From the NCBI GenBank assembly GCA_934633695.1, contig CAKTYT010000012.1, positions 1 to 51,548 on the forward strand: 51,548 nt of DNA, in the 5' to 3' direction. Shown one piece after another: positions 23,238 to 31,845 of this stretch. The DNA comes from an uncultured Clostridia bacterium. GTDB lineage: Bacteria > Bacillota > Clostridia > Christensenellales > CAG-138. The position numbers were made by a program, and so were the translations under genes. The stretch's first letter is position 1; every line of letters begins with the position of its first letter. The notes under the pieces were generated by a model, which saw only the letters and a program-made list of their open reading frames with translations, was not told the origin of the DNA and searched no databases.

Positions 23238-24167
23238 ATGGAAAAGCTACTTTCACTGATTGTCCCCGTTTATAACGAGGAAGAGGTGCTTCAGGTTTCA
23301 TTTGAAAAAATGGATGAAGCAATGAAAAAAATCGGTTATCAATACGAAATCATCTATGTCAACGATGGCAGCAGAGATGGTTCAATGGGTATTCTCAGGA
23401 AAATCGCAAAGAATAATCCCCAGGTCAAAGTCCGTTCCTTCAGCAGGAATTTCGGTCACCAGCTCGCTGTTACCTGCGGTATGGATGCTGCCAAGGGGGA
23501 TGCACTCATAATTATTGATGTTGATTTGCAGGATCCGCCCGAGGTCATTGCCGAAATGGTCAAGGCATGGGAAAATGGTGCGGACATTGCTTACGGCAAA
23601 CGTCTTAAAAGAAAAGGCGAAACACTTTTCAAAAAATTTACCGCTGCCTGCTACTATAGGCTGCTAAAGGCAATGAGTACCGCCGCAATTCCCCTTGATA
23701 CGGGAGATTTTAGGCTTATCGACCGCAAGGTCGCCGATGTTTTCCTCAAGATGCGTGAGCACAACCGGTTTCTCCGCGGCATGAGCGGCTGGATGGGCTT
23801 TGAAGCAGTCCCGGTCGAGTATGTCCGCAATGAGCGTTATGCAGGCAAGACAAAATATACACTCAAAAAGATGCTTCGTCTTGCAATGGATGGCATTATC
23901 GGCTTCAGCGACAGACCGCTCACTCTCTGCGGCGGATTCGGAGCGGCGACCCTCGCCGTGGGCGGAATGGGGCTTCTGGCTCTCATCGTGCTTGCAATCT
24001 GCAAAGTTAAATTCCCTGCGTGGCTCTGGGGACTTGACGGAATGGTCATTTTGCAGGCAATGGGTTTCCTCTTCCTCAGCATTCAGGGTGCATACATGAA
24101 CCGCATGTATGACGAACTCAAGGCTCGTCCCCTCTATCTCGTTGCAGAAGAGCTGAATCTTGACTAA
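23238..24167 (+). CDS. GtrB/DPM1-type family 2 glycosyltransferase
   Basis: A membrane glycosyltransferase that probably moves a sugar from a nucleotide to undecaprenyl phosphate. The 309-residue protein has the GT2 catalytic domain: LIVPVYNEEEVL, VNDGSRDGS, metal-binding DVDLQDPPE, and the YAGKTKYTLKKM segment before two C-terminal membrane helices (about 230-255 and 265-290). This matches the GtrB/YkcC subgroup. AGGAGG lies before the ATG. It stands alone between the cobalamin operon and gap. The sugar and final acceptor (wall polymer or lipid) cannot be told. Confidence 0.92.
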   Translation: MEKLLSLIVPVYNEEEVLQVSFEKMDEAMKKIGYQYEIIYVNDGSRDGSMGILRKIAKNNPQVKVRSFSRNFGHQLAVTCGMDAAKGDALIIIDVDLQDPPEVIAEMVKAWENGADIAYGKRLKRKGETLFKKFTAACYYRLLKAMSTAAIPLDTGDFRLIDRKVADVFLKMREHNRFLRGMSGWMGFEAVPVEYVRNERYAGKTKYTLKKMLRLAMDGIIGFSDRPLTLCGGFGAATLAVGGMGLLALIVLAICKVKFPAWLWGLDGMVILQAMGFLFLSIQGAYMNRMYDELKARPLYLVAEELNLD

Positions 24168-24220
24168 AAGCGGTGAAAAGTGCCGCATAATCGCAAAAAG
24201 ATATTTACAAGGGCTTATAT

Positions 24221-24262
24221 CCCAAAGAATATAGTGGAGTTTTCTCCTATTTGGGTTATAAT
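24221..24262 (+). promoter_or_regulatory. gap promoter region with an interrupted palindrome
   Basis: TATAAT (24257-24262) is a clear -10 box, but no good -35 box lies 16-18 bases upstream. In its place is a palindrome: CCCAAA (24221-24226) and GGAG (24236-24239) pair with CTCC (24244-24247) and TTTGGG (24250-24255) around TTTT. An activator or repressor site controlling glycolytic flux is plausible. Confidence 0.5.
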
Positions 24263-24304
24263 ACAGCAAGGCATTAAAAATCAATCCTCAGGAGGATAAT
24301 TAAA

Positions 24305-25345
24305 ATGGCAATCAATATCGGCATTAACGGCTTCGGTCGTATCGGCAGACTCGTTTTTCGTGCGGCTGCTCAGGACCCCAAGGTTACCGTAAAGGGCATC
24401 AATGATCCATTCATCGACCTTGAGTACATGGCATACCTGCTCAAGTATGACACTGTCCACGGTCGCTTTGGTGGCGATGTCAAAGTTGAGGACGGTAAAC
24501 TCGTCGTTAACGGCGAAGCTATCAGCGTTTACAACTGCATGGATCCCAAGGAGATTCCCTGGGCAGAATGCGGTGCTGAATACGTTGTTGAATCAACCGG
24601 TAAGTTCACGACCACTGAATTGGCAAGCCAGCACTTTGTCGGCGGTGCAAAGAAGGTCGTTATCTCTGCTCCTGCAAAGGATGCAACCCCCATGTTTGTC
24701 ATGGGTGTCAACAACACCGAATACAAGACAGAGATGAACGTTGTTTCAAATGCAAGCTGCACTACTAACTGCCTTGCACCTCTTGCAAAGGTTATCAACG
24801 ATAACTTCGGCATCAAGGAAGGTCTTATGACTACCGTTCACTCCATTACCGCGACTCAGCTCACCGTTGACGGTTCCTCCAGGAAGGATTGGCGCGGCGG
24901 CCGTGCGGCAGCACACAATATTATCCCCAGCAGCACCGGTGCTGCAAAGGCTGTCGGTAAGGTTATCCCCGCCCTTAATGGTAAGCTCACCGGTATGAGT
25001 ATGCGTGTTCCCACCATCGATGTTTCCGTTGTTGACCTCACATGCGTTCTTGAAAAGCCCGCAACCTATGACGAGATCAAGGCTGCAATGAAGGCTGCAA
25101 GCGAGAGCGAGCAGTTCGCAGGAATCATCGGCTACACCGAGGATGCTGTCGTTTCTTCAGACTTCTATCATGACAAGAGAACTTCCATCTTTGATGCGAC
25201 CGCCGGCATTATGCTTAACGACCACTTCGTTAAGCTCGTTGCCTGGTACGACAATGAATGGGGTTATTCCAACAAGCTTGTTGACCTTATCAAGCACATG
25301 GCAAGCGTTGATCATCCCTGCTGCTGTGGCTGCTGCGATAAATAA
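24305..25345 (+). CDS. gap: Glyceraldehyde-3-phosphate dehydrogenase, with Cys-rich C-terminal tail
   Basis: The glycolytic NAD-dependent dehydrogenase. The 346-residue protein has INGFGRIGR at the N terminus, catalytic Cys152 in SNASCTTNC, the His in TVHSITATQ, and the C-terminal WYDNEWGYSNK. Its length exceeds the usual 330-338 because, after LIKHMASVD, it adds a short tail containing PCCCGCC (Cys339-341, 343, 344). Such a tail could bind metal or give redox or surface-linkage properties, but that is inference. CAGGAGG precedes the ATG, and a strong terminator follows. Synonymous codon use looks highly biased, as expected for an abundant protein. Confidence 0.97.
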   Translation: MAINIGINGFGRIGRLVFRAAAQDPKVTVKGINDPFIDLEYMAYLLKYDTVHGRFGGDVKVEDGKLVVNGEAISVYNCMDPKEIPWAECGAEYVVESTGKFTTTELASQHFVGGAKKVVISAPAKDATPMFVMGVNNTEYKTEMNVVSNASCTTNCLAPLAKVINDNFGIKEGLMTTVHSITATQLTVDGSSRKDWRGGRAAAHNIIPSSTGAAKAVGKVIPALNGKLTGMSMRVPTIDVSVVDLTCVLEKPATYDEIKAAMKAASESEQFAGIIGYTEDAVVSSDFYHDKRTSIFDATAGIMLNDHFVKLVAWYDNEWGYSNKLVDLIKHMASVDHPCCCGCCDK

Positions 25346-25363
25346 TCGACTAGTGTGACTTTC

Positions 25364-25403
25364 ATCCGGACGATTTTTCCCAAGACGATCGTCCGGATTT
25401 TTT
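25364..25403 (+). terminator. Rho-independent terminator of gap
   Basis: A perfect 11-bp stem (ATCCGGACGAT/ATCGTCCGGAT) with a 13-base loop is followed by T5. The gap up to 25550 contains nothing else that I recognise. Confidence 0.95.
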
Positions 25404-25550
25404 AATTTATCAAATGCAATTTGATTTTTGGCGACGGCAGATCAAGTGCTTATAAAGATAACTGGCATTATTGAAAACCCCCCATGAGAGTCAGTTTAAT
25501 TTGTAAGGCGAAAGGGACGGAATGACTCCGCCCCTTTTGCTTATCATAAT

Positions 25551-26423
25551 TTAGATGGAAGGTTTCTGCACCCCATTGACGTCAATAATCGTCGGTCCGG
25601 GCAGGAGCATCTCGCTGACAGTAACAAATTTATAGCCCTGAGAAAGTGCCGTTTCGATCAGTGTCGGCAGGTACTGCTCAATTTTGTAACCGTTGTTGTG
25701 GCAGAGAATGATCGAGCCGTTTTTGAGCTTCGGAAGAACGGAATTTAAAATCGTTTCCGCACTTCGCTCAGGCTTCCAGTCCACCGTATCTATGTCCCAC
25801 TGAATGACTTCATAACCCGCATTGCGAACCGTCGTTATTACTGTATCGTTGTATTCGCCGTAAGGGGCACGGAACAGCGTTGAGCGTTTGCCGGTGATGC
25901 TCTCAATCTTATCGTCAAGCGTCTTGAGCTCGTCGACAATCTGTCCGGACGACTGCTTGCTCATATGCGGATGCGTCCACGAGTGATTGCCGATTTCGTG
26001 CCCGTCATCGCTGATTTTTTTTACCATTTCGGGATAATCTTCAACCCAAAAACCGCAGAGGAAGAATGTCGCCTTGATGTCATAGGTTTTAAGCGTTTCA
26101 AGAATAAAGTCAGTTTTATCGTCCTCCCATGCCGCATCGATTGTGAGTGCAAGCAGTTTTTCGTCGTGACTGACGCTGTACACCGGCAATTCCTTCATCA
26201 ACCCCGAAAAAACTTCAAGCTCATATTCTTCAACGACGTTTCCGCTAGCTGCTTTGTTTCCGAGGACCTGCTCATTTTGCCGGCGGTCATCGTTCGAAGG
26301 TTTGCCGGATGTCTCTTCACTCGGTTCGCGGCAGAGAACTGCCAGCAGCACCGCCGCCAAAACTGCCGCAATGCCTCCGAGAATTGCAAGCAGTGTTTTT
26401 TTGGTTATAACAAATATTTTCAC
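25551..26423 (-). CDS. PdaB-like polysaccharide deacetylase (CE4)
   Basis: A membrane-anchored deacetylase of the NodB fold. After a GTG start and one membrane segment (about residues 10-30) a Ser/Asn linker leads to the catalytic domain. The motifs are LTIDAAWEDD (motif 1, replacing the usual TFDDG), HEIGNHSWTHPHM (metal His), FRAPYGEYND, WDIDTVDWK and ILCHNN (catalytic His). The Asp-Ala-Ala-Trp form of motif 1 resembles the sporulation branch near PdaB/YlxY. The substrate is probably peptidoglycan of cortex or wall. It diverges from a germination operon. An 8-base CATACACT (26460-26467, minus) resembles a sigma-E -10 box, with no convincing -35. Confidence 0.88.
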   Translation of the reverse strand: MKIFVITKKTLLAILGGIAAVLAAVLLAVLCREPSEETSGKPSNDDRRQNEQVLGNKAASGNVVEEYELEVFSGLMKELPVYSVSHDEKLLALTIDAAWEDDKTDFILETLKTYDIKATFFLCGFWVEDYPEMVKKISDDGHEIGNHSWTHPHMSKQSSGQIVDELKTLDDKIESITGKRSTLFRAPYGEYNDTVITTVRNAGYEVIQWDIDTVDWKPERSAETILNSVLPKLKNGSIILCHNNGYKIEQYLPTLIETALSQGYKFVTVSEMLLPGPTIIDVNGVQKPSI

Positions 26424-26521
26424 GTTTTCCCCACCTTTTCAGCTGATTTTTTACAGTCAAGTGTATGCATATGCACTCATGATTAATTCCTTTTGCCAAA
26501 AACTTAACGCAGCTTTTGCAG

Positions 26522-26552
26522 TGAATTGAACTGTTTCGTTATGGTGATACTA
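26522..26552 (+). promoter_or_regulatory. Sigma-G-like promoter for the germinant-receptor operon
   Basis: TGAATT (26522-26527) and GATACTA (26546-26552) are 18 bases apart, close to the sigma-G pattern TGAATA / CATACTA. It lies 30 bases before the first gene. No sigma-A pair is nearby. Forespore control is known for gerA-type operons in Bacillus. Confidence 0.65.
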
Positions 26553-26581
26553 TTGGGTATAAAAACGGAATGGAGACACAA

Positions 26582-28189
26582 ATGGGACTGCTCGATAAGA
26601 TAAACACCTTTTTGAAGTTCGATGAGGTCGATACGAGGTATGAGCTTCTCGAAAGGGAGAAGGGTTCACCTGCACATCTCAACGGCTGGGAGGACGTCTA
26701 TCCGCAGAGTGCGGATGAAACCCTGCCGATACCCGGGAGCATCGATGAAATCGAAAGGGCATTGAGACAGGTGTTTCGTTCGGATATTAACACAGACGTA
26801 GTATACAGAAGGTTCGACATCGGTAATGAGCCTGCACTGCTCGTTTTTATGAACGGCATGGCAAGTTCGGACAATATAAGCAGGTTTATCCTTGCCCCTG
26901 CAATGAAAGCAGATTTGAAGGGAAGGCTGACTCCGGATTATATTGTAAATAAAGTAATACACTTGAGCGAAACGGAACAGACAGAGGATTTTTCAAAGGT
27001 CAAGCTGTCAATAATGGATGGCATGACGGCACTCTTTGCGGGGGAAAAGCCATTCACGCTCCTGCTGGATACCAGGGGGTTTGAAAAGAGGAGCGTTTCG
27101 ACCAGCGAAAATGAAAAGGTAGTGCGCGGACCGCAGGAAGGGTTTACTGAGAGCCTGAGAACAAATATAACGCTTTTGAGAAGAATAATCCGTTCAGACG
27201 ACCTTGTCGTTGAATACCGCCTCGGAGGAGGCGACAACAACACACGCGTTGCAATTATTTATCGCGAGGGCATTGCAAACAGAACTCTCATCAGCGAAAT
27301 AAAGAGGAGATTGTCAAAAATAAATGTCCGCATGCTTTTGAGTACAGGTGTTATTGAGCAGTTGATAGAGGATTCTACCTGGTCGCCGCTGCCGCAGGTG
27401 CTTTCAACCGAAAGACCGGATAGAGTGTCCTCCTATGTTATGAACGGTGGGGCGGCCATTGTCGCCGACGGAAGTCCGTTTGCGATAGTTATGCCGATAA
27501 CGCTCTCAACTCTTATGAGTACGCCCGAAGACATCTACACCAGACAGCCCTTCGGCACAGTCATGCGGGTCGTTCGCTATACGGGTGCAATTCTTTCACT
27601 GCTGCTTCCGGCCTATTTCATTGCTCTGGCTCTGTACCACCAGGGTCTGCTGTCAACGGAAGTACTGAGCACGGTTATTCAATCGAGAAAGATGGTGTTT
27701 GAACCGCTGCCGTTTGAAATGCTCCTCCTCCTGTTCGTATTTCAGCTGATAAGGGAAGCGGGCATGAGAGTTCCCGGAAGCATAGGTCAGGCGATCGGCG
27801 TTATCGGCGGTTTGATTCTCGGTCAGGCTGCGGTTGCGGCAAACCTTGCAAGCTCGGTAATATTGATTATCGTTGCTCTTTCGGGCCTGGGCAATTTCTG
27901 TATTCCGGATTACTCGACACAGATCGCTGCCTCGTATTTCCGTATTGCGTTCGTAATTGCGGCATGGATGGGAGGCTTGTTGGGGCTCGTTGCTGCATTC
28001 ATGCTCTTTACCGGATATGTGGCAAACCTGAAATCCTTCGGTGTACCGTTCCTCTCGCCGTTTGCTCCGAAGACGTATTCAAAGCGTCCTCTGATAGTCA
28101 GGGGAAAAATAAAAATGCATCACCGTGCAGAGGATTATGTCAATGCATACGCAGATACACTTGAGAAAAAGAGGAATGGTGTCAAATGA
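26582..28189 (+). CDS. Germinant receptor A subunit (GerA family)
   Basis: The A subunit of a spore germinant receptor in the spore inner membrane. From the ATG at 26582 (GGAG seven bases upstream; an in-frame ATG at 26570 has no such site) the protein has 535 residues. A large soluble N-terminal domain contains the family signature SLRTNITLLRRIIRSDDLVVE and STERPDRVSSYVMNGG, split across residues about 190-300, and the FGTVMRVVRY segment leads into four to five membrane helices including FEMLLLLFVFQLIREAG. A hydrophilic tail follows. It overlaps the B subunit gene by four bases. Confidence 0.93.
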   Translation: MGLLDKINTFLKFDEVDTRYELLEREKGSPAHLNGWEDVYPQSADETLPIPGSIDEIERALRQVFRSDINTDVVYRRFDIGNEPALLVFMNGMASSDNISRFILAPAMKADLKGRLTPDYIVNKVIHLSETEQTEDFSKVKLSIMDGMTALFAGEKPFTLLLDTRGFEKRSVSTSENEKVVRGPQEGFTESLRTNITLLRRIIRSDDLVVEYRLGGGDNNTRVAIIYREGIANRTLISEIKRRLSKINVRMLLSTGVIEQLIEDSTWSPLPQVLSTERPDRVSSYVMNGGAAIVADGSPFAIVMPITLSTLMSTPEDIYTRQPFGTVMRVVRYTGAILSLLLPAYFIALALYHQGLLSTEVLSTVIQSRKMVFEPLPFEMLLLLFVFQLIREAGMRVPGSIGQAIGVIGGLILGQAAVAANLASSVILIIVALSGLGNFCIPDYSTQIAASYFRIAFVIAAWMGGLLGLVAAFMLFTGYVANLKSFGVPFLSPFAPKTYSKRPLIVRGKIKMHHRAEDYVNAYADTLEKKRNGVK

Positions 28190-29289
28190 ACTTGAGAGAA
28201 GGTCGAATCGGAATTCAGGAGGGCGTCTGCCTTTGCGTAACGGCAATGTGTATAAGCGGTCTGTTTACTCTTGATCCATATAAGACATATTCAAAGGGCA
28301 ACACGGGATACATAACCCTTCCGCTCGCAATTTTCGCCTCATTGATTATCTTCCTTATTGCCATGGCGGTTATGAAGCGAACAAATATGGATAATTTATC
28401 AGACATGGTCGAGGTAGCACTGGGGAGGGGAGGTGCCGGCATTGCTTCAACGATTCTTCTGATGAGCTTTATTCTTGCGGCGTATGTACCCCTTGCAAGC
28501 TTTACGCAGGCAATGCATGCACTCTTTTATAATGGTGTTGAATATGGCAAGCTCCTGCTGTTCATCATTCCATCGGTAGTGATAATGGCATGGCTTGGGT
28601 TTGAAGCCATCGGAAGAGCTGCCAAATGCTTTTCCTGGATACTCATTGCCGTGACTGCCCTTTCACTCATCGGTGCGTCGAGTGAATTCGAGGTTTACAG
28701 ACTCTATCCGCTCATGGCAGGCGGCTTGAAGCACAATTCAAAACTCGTTATCTGCCAAACGACGGTATTTTTGCCTGCAATGGCGGCAACGCTTATAACA
28801 ATGAAGGGGCTTAACGGCATAAACTCCGCAAAACGCATCGGCATACGCTCAGCGGTGATCGCAATGATAATCTGCCTTGTCGTGCAGCTTGCGGAAGGAT
28901 TGACATTTGAGTACATTGAGCTTTCAGAGCTGTTTATGCCGCTTTACAAAATCAATCACCTGAACCTGGCCGAAAACAGGCTCCTGCGTGTTGATAAAAT
29001 TGCACAGATGGTATGGCTCAACGGCTGCATACTTTCCGCCTCATTCTATCTTTATGCTGGTTCCGCTGCTTTTTGCCGCGGATTCGGAATTAAGGATATA
29101 AGACCTTCCCTTGCCGCAGCAGCTGTAATCACCGTTGCCGCGATACTGCTCGAATTTAGCGGGACTTTTTCGGGAATGGGTGAAATGAAAACGGCAATCA
29201 GCCTGGCGGGCGGAGCGGTCATCACTGCAATGATACTCGTTTCTGCACTTCTTGTATTGCTGAAGAGAAAGAAGAGGGCTGCTGAATGA
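28186..29289 (+). CDS. Germinant receptor B subunit (GerB family permease-like)
   Basis: The B subunit has the amino-acid-permease-like fold with about ten membrane helices and probably binds the germinant or forms an ion channel. The 367-residue protein starts EGRIGIQEGVCLCV and shows the usual order of helices, with polar breaks such as LDPYKTYSKGNTGY and LMAGGLKHN. It overlaps the A gene by four bases and the C gene by four bases (ATGA), so subunits are made together. The germinant cannot be told from sequence. Confidence 0.92.
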   Translation: MNLREGRIGIQEGVCLCVTAMCISGLFTLDPYKTYSKGNTGYITLPLAIFASLIIFLIAMAVMKRTNMDNLSDMVEVALGRGGAGIASTILLMSFILAAYVPLASFTQAMHALFYNGVEYGKLLLFIIPSVVIMAWLGFEAIGRAAKCFSWILIAVTALSLIGASSEFEVYRLYPLMAGGLKHNSKLVICQTTVFLPAMAATLITMKGLNGINSAKRIGIRSAVIAMIICLVVQLAEGLTFEYIELSELFMPLYKINHLNLAENRLLRVDKIAQMVWLNGCILSASFYLYAGSAAFCRGFGIKDIRPSLAAAAVITVAAILLEFSGTFSGMGEMKTAISLAGGAVITAMILVSALLVLLKRKKRAAE

Positions 29290-30503
29290 AAAAATATGTG
29301 AGATTCAAACGCATCATTTTGCTGGTGTTCGCAGTGCTTATTGCACTTACGGGGACCGGCTGTCTGAATCCGACAGCGATCGATAACCTCGGTTATGTCG
29401 TGACGGTGGGCGTAGATAAGGGAACCGATAAAAAATATGAAGTTACGCTCGAATTGCAGCGTGGGCGTTCCGGCGAAGGGGGCGACGATGAAGGCGGTGC
29501 AATAATCCTTTCCGCTCAAGGAGATACCCTGTTTGAGGTCATCAGCGTACTGAATTGGGGCGTGCCCAGACAGCTGAACTTCACTCGTACGCACGTATTC
29601 CTGTTCAGCGAAGAGCTTGCAAGAAGCGGGGGCATGAAAGATTTCCTTGCGATGTCCTTTGATATGCTCAGAATCCGCGAATCGGCGATAATTATGGTAA
29701 CACACAGCACGGCAAAGGAGTTTATCGGCGGTTTGAGTGCAAATGAACATTCGAACATTTCAAAAATTCAAGAGGATCTCACGACCGATATGACGAAGAG
29801 CGGGCAGATAAGAGTAACTGACGTTACAAGGTTTTTTCAATCCTGCGAGGGCAGAAGGTTCGACACAGCAGTGCCGATGGGCTATTATGAACCCGATATT
29901 ATCACCGATGCAAAACAGCAGGATTCTTCTTCAAAGGGAGAAAATCCGCTCAAGGATGCTCCGGCAGGAGCAAGAGTCGGCGGTTCTCAGTCACTCGTTG
30001 CGGGTGCTGCACTCTTTGATGGTTGGACGATGACAGGTATTCTTGATGCATACGAAACGCAACTTCTCAATCTTGGGTCGGGAAAGTTTAACCTGGGAAC
30101 GATAAATACGACGCTCGATGGCGAAATACCGATCGCTCTTTACATCTCGATGAAAAAATACAGCGTAAAGGTCGATTTGAGTGCAGAAGAGCAGATAACG
30201 GTCGATCTATACATCGGCTTGTCAGTTCAACAGGATGCAACAAACTTGATAGGGCACGAGTGGGAAACAGTTTACAGGAAAAAATTCACCGAATATTTCG
30301 AAAACGAACTTAACAGGGTTTTTGATATACTGAAGAAAGCTAACTGCGATGCAATGGAATTTGGAAAATATGCATTGACTCAATTCAAAACAGTTGAGGA
30401 ATGGGAAAAGTTCAACTGGAAAGAATATTATCGCAGAGTAAAGGTGGATTTCAACGTGAACCTGAATCTTGACGATACCTACGTTGCAATGAGCGGACAG
30501 TAA
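29286..30503 (+). CDS. Germinant receptor C subunit (GerC lipoprotein)
   Basis: The C subunit is a lipoprotein outside the spore inner membrane. The 405-residue protein has lipobox TGTGC (Cys26), then AIDNLGYVVTVGVDK, which corresponds to the conserved start of GerC domain 1, followed by FTRTHVFLFSEELA and SAIIMVTHS. A middle insertion rich in Asp/Ser (about 205-235) leads to the C-terminal domain with VDLYIGLSV. It overlaps the B gene by four bases and is followed 18 bases later by a small two-helix protein. Confidence 0.92.
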   Translation: MKKYVRFKRIILLVFAVLIALTGTGCLNPTAIDNLGYVVTVGVDKGTDKKYEVTLELQRGRSGEGGDDEGGAIILSAQGDTLFEVISVLNWGVPRQLNFTRTHVFLFSEELARSGGMKDFLAMSFDMLRIRESAIIMVTHSTAKEFIGGLSANEHSNISKIQEDLTTDMTKSGQIRVTDVTRFFQSCEGRRFDTAVPMGYYEPDIITDAKQQDSSSKGENPLKDAPAGARVGGSQSLVAGAALFDGWTMTGILDAYETQLLNLGSGKFNLGTINTTLDGEIPIALYISMKKYSVKVDLSAEEQITVDLYIGLSVQQDATNLIGHEWETVYRKKFTEYFENELNRVFDILKKANCDAMEFGKYALTQFKTVEEWEKFNWKEYYRRVKVDFNVNLNLDDTYVAMSGQ

Positions 30504-30521
30504 GTGATGGAGGGAAACAGC

Positions 30522-30677
30522 ATGGTTTTCAATATTTTATGTGTGCTTTGCCTCATTTATAATGCGTTTTATATTGCACATAGCCTTAAAAACGGAAGCA
30601 TAAGGGCCTCCGTAGGTGTTATCATACTGTCGCTTATCGTTGTGGGAAGCGGAGCGGCGGTCATTCTTGCAAAATAA
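30522..30677 (+). CDS. 51-residue two-helix membrane protein, putative germinant receptor D subunit
   Basis: This short frame has a strong GGAGG eight bases before the ATG and starts 18 bases after gerC ends. The product has two hydrophobic segments (about 2-19 and 32-50) joined by a polar turn with HSLKNGSIRAS, ending AVILAK. Bacillus ger operons often encode a small two-helix D subunit in this position; the size and topology agree, although I cannot claim sequence homology. It is the last gene of the operon, and the next gene has its own promoter. Confidence 0.75.
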   Translation: MVFNILCVLCLIYNAFYIAHSLKNGSIRASVGVIILSLIVVGSGAAVILAK

Positions 30678-30690
30678 AACCGTATGCGTA

Positions 30691-30719
30691 TTGACAATCG
30701 GATGAAAATGGCTTAATCT
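30691..30719 (+). promoter_or_regulatory. Promoter placing the start site on the apbE start codon
   Basis: Perfect TTGACA (30691-30696), a 17-bp spacer and TAATCT (30714-30719). The -10 box ends six bases before the ATG at 30726, so the expected start of transcription coincides with the ATG. Confidence 0.7.
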
Positions 30720-30725
30720 TTTCGC

Positions 30726-31754
30726 ATGAGAAAGATTGAGCTGTTTTTTTTGTCATTGTGCATAGTGTTTTTGTACCTCACCGCATGTACAGGAGCGGAA
30801 CGGCGGGAGTACACCTTCTTCGGTGCGTTTGATACCGGCATCACCGTAATTGCGTACACAAAGAGTGAGAGTGAGTTTGCGTCCCTATGCTCCATGGCGG
30901 AGAATGAATTTATGAGATTGCACCGCCTTTTTGATATTTACGAAAATTATGAGCAGAACAATATTAAGTCAATTAACGACAACGCAGGTGTTTCGCCCGT
31001 GAATGTTTCAAAGGAGATAATTGATTTGCTGCTCTTTTCGCGTGAAATGTATGAGATAAGCGGCGGCAGGCTGAACGTTTTGATGGGTTCTGTCCTTTCG
31101 GTCTGGCACGAGTACCGCGAGAATGGGATCGCCGATGAAAAAAATGCCGAGCTGCCCGATATTGATGGGTTGAGGCTTGCCGCCGAACACTGCGGCATGG
31201 AGGCACTCGTCATTGATCCGGACGGGGGAACGGTGTTTATAACCGACAGTTATGCAAGTCTCGATGTCGGGGCTGTTGCAAAAGGATTTGCCTGCGGTAT
31301 TGTTGCGGATATGCTTGAGAGTGAAGGCTTTGACTCCGTGCTGATAAATGCAGGCGGAAATATCTGCACGGTCGGAAAAAAGCCGAGCGGCGAATTGTGG
31401 TCGATAGGTGTACAGTCTCCTCTCGAACCGACAAAGAATATTGCCGTTCGTGAAAACGTATCGGGGAGTGCTGCAACGAGTGGGGATTATCAAAGGTTTT
31501 ACACAGTTGACGGGGTGAACTATGGTCATATTATAGACGGGGAGACGCTATTTCCGGCCGAATATATGCATTCTGTCACCGTATTTGCAGACGAAAGCCT
31601 TGGCGTTATGGGCTCTGCATATGCGGATGCATATTCAACAGTTTTTTTCCTCATGCCTCCCGAACAGGCACTTGCTCTTTGTGAACAGATGGACGGAATA
31701 GAGATTTTCATAGTCTGCCTTGATGGGACGACCATCAAAAGCAAAGGCTGGTAA
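30726..31754 (+). CDS. apbE: FAD:protein FMN transferase ApbE (lipoprotein)
   Basis: ApbE attaches FMN to Thr or Ser of flavoproteins such as the RnfG/RnfD or NqrB/C subunits outside the membrane. The 342-residue protein has lipobox LTAC (Cys21), FFGAFDTGITVIAY, LDVGAVAKGFACGIV, VLINAGGNICTVG, GHIIDGETLFP (usual HIIDPxTG) and the metal-binding ADAYST. No Shine-Dalgarno site precedes the ATG, and the promoter sits directly on it, suggesting a leaderless message. No target flavoprotein gene is in the window. A downstream start would remove the signal peptide. Confidence 0.92.
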   Translation: MRKIELFFLSLCIVFLYLTACTGAERREYTFFGAFDTGITVIAYTKSESEFASLCSMAENEFMRLHRLFDIYENYEQNNIKSINDNAGVSPVNVSKEIIDLLLFSREMYEISGGRLNVLMGSVLSVWHEYRENGIADEKNAELPDIDGLRLAAEHCGMEALVIDPDGGTVFITDSYASLDVGAVAKGFACGIVADMLESEGFDSVLINAGGNICTVGKKPSGELWSIGVQSPLEPTKNIAVRENVSGSAATSGDYQRFYTVDGVNYGHIIDGETLFPAEYMHSVTVFADESLGVMGSAYADAYSTVFFLMPPEQALALCEQMDGIEIFIVCLDGTTIKSKGW

Positions 31755-31786
31755 AAACGGAATTTGAGATATATTTTCGCAGGTAC

Positions 31787-31815
31787 TTGAAAAAAAGCGA
31801 CAACTAAGGTATATT
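31787..31815 (+). promoter_or_regulatory. Promoter for mscL
   Basis: TTGAAA (31787-31792), a 17-bp spacer and TATATT (31810-31815), about 30 bases before the mscL ATG. Confidence 0.75.
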
Positions 31816-31845
31816 TACTCCACCTGAATTCATACGGAGGTCATT

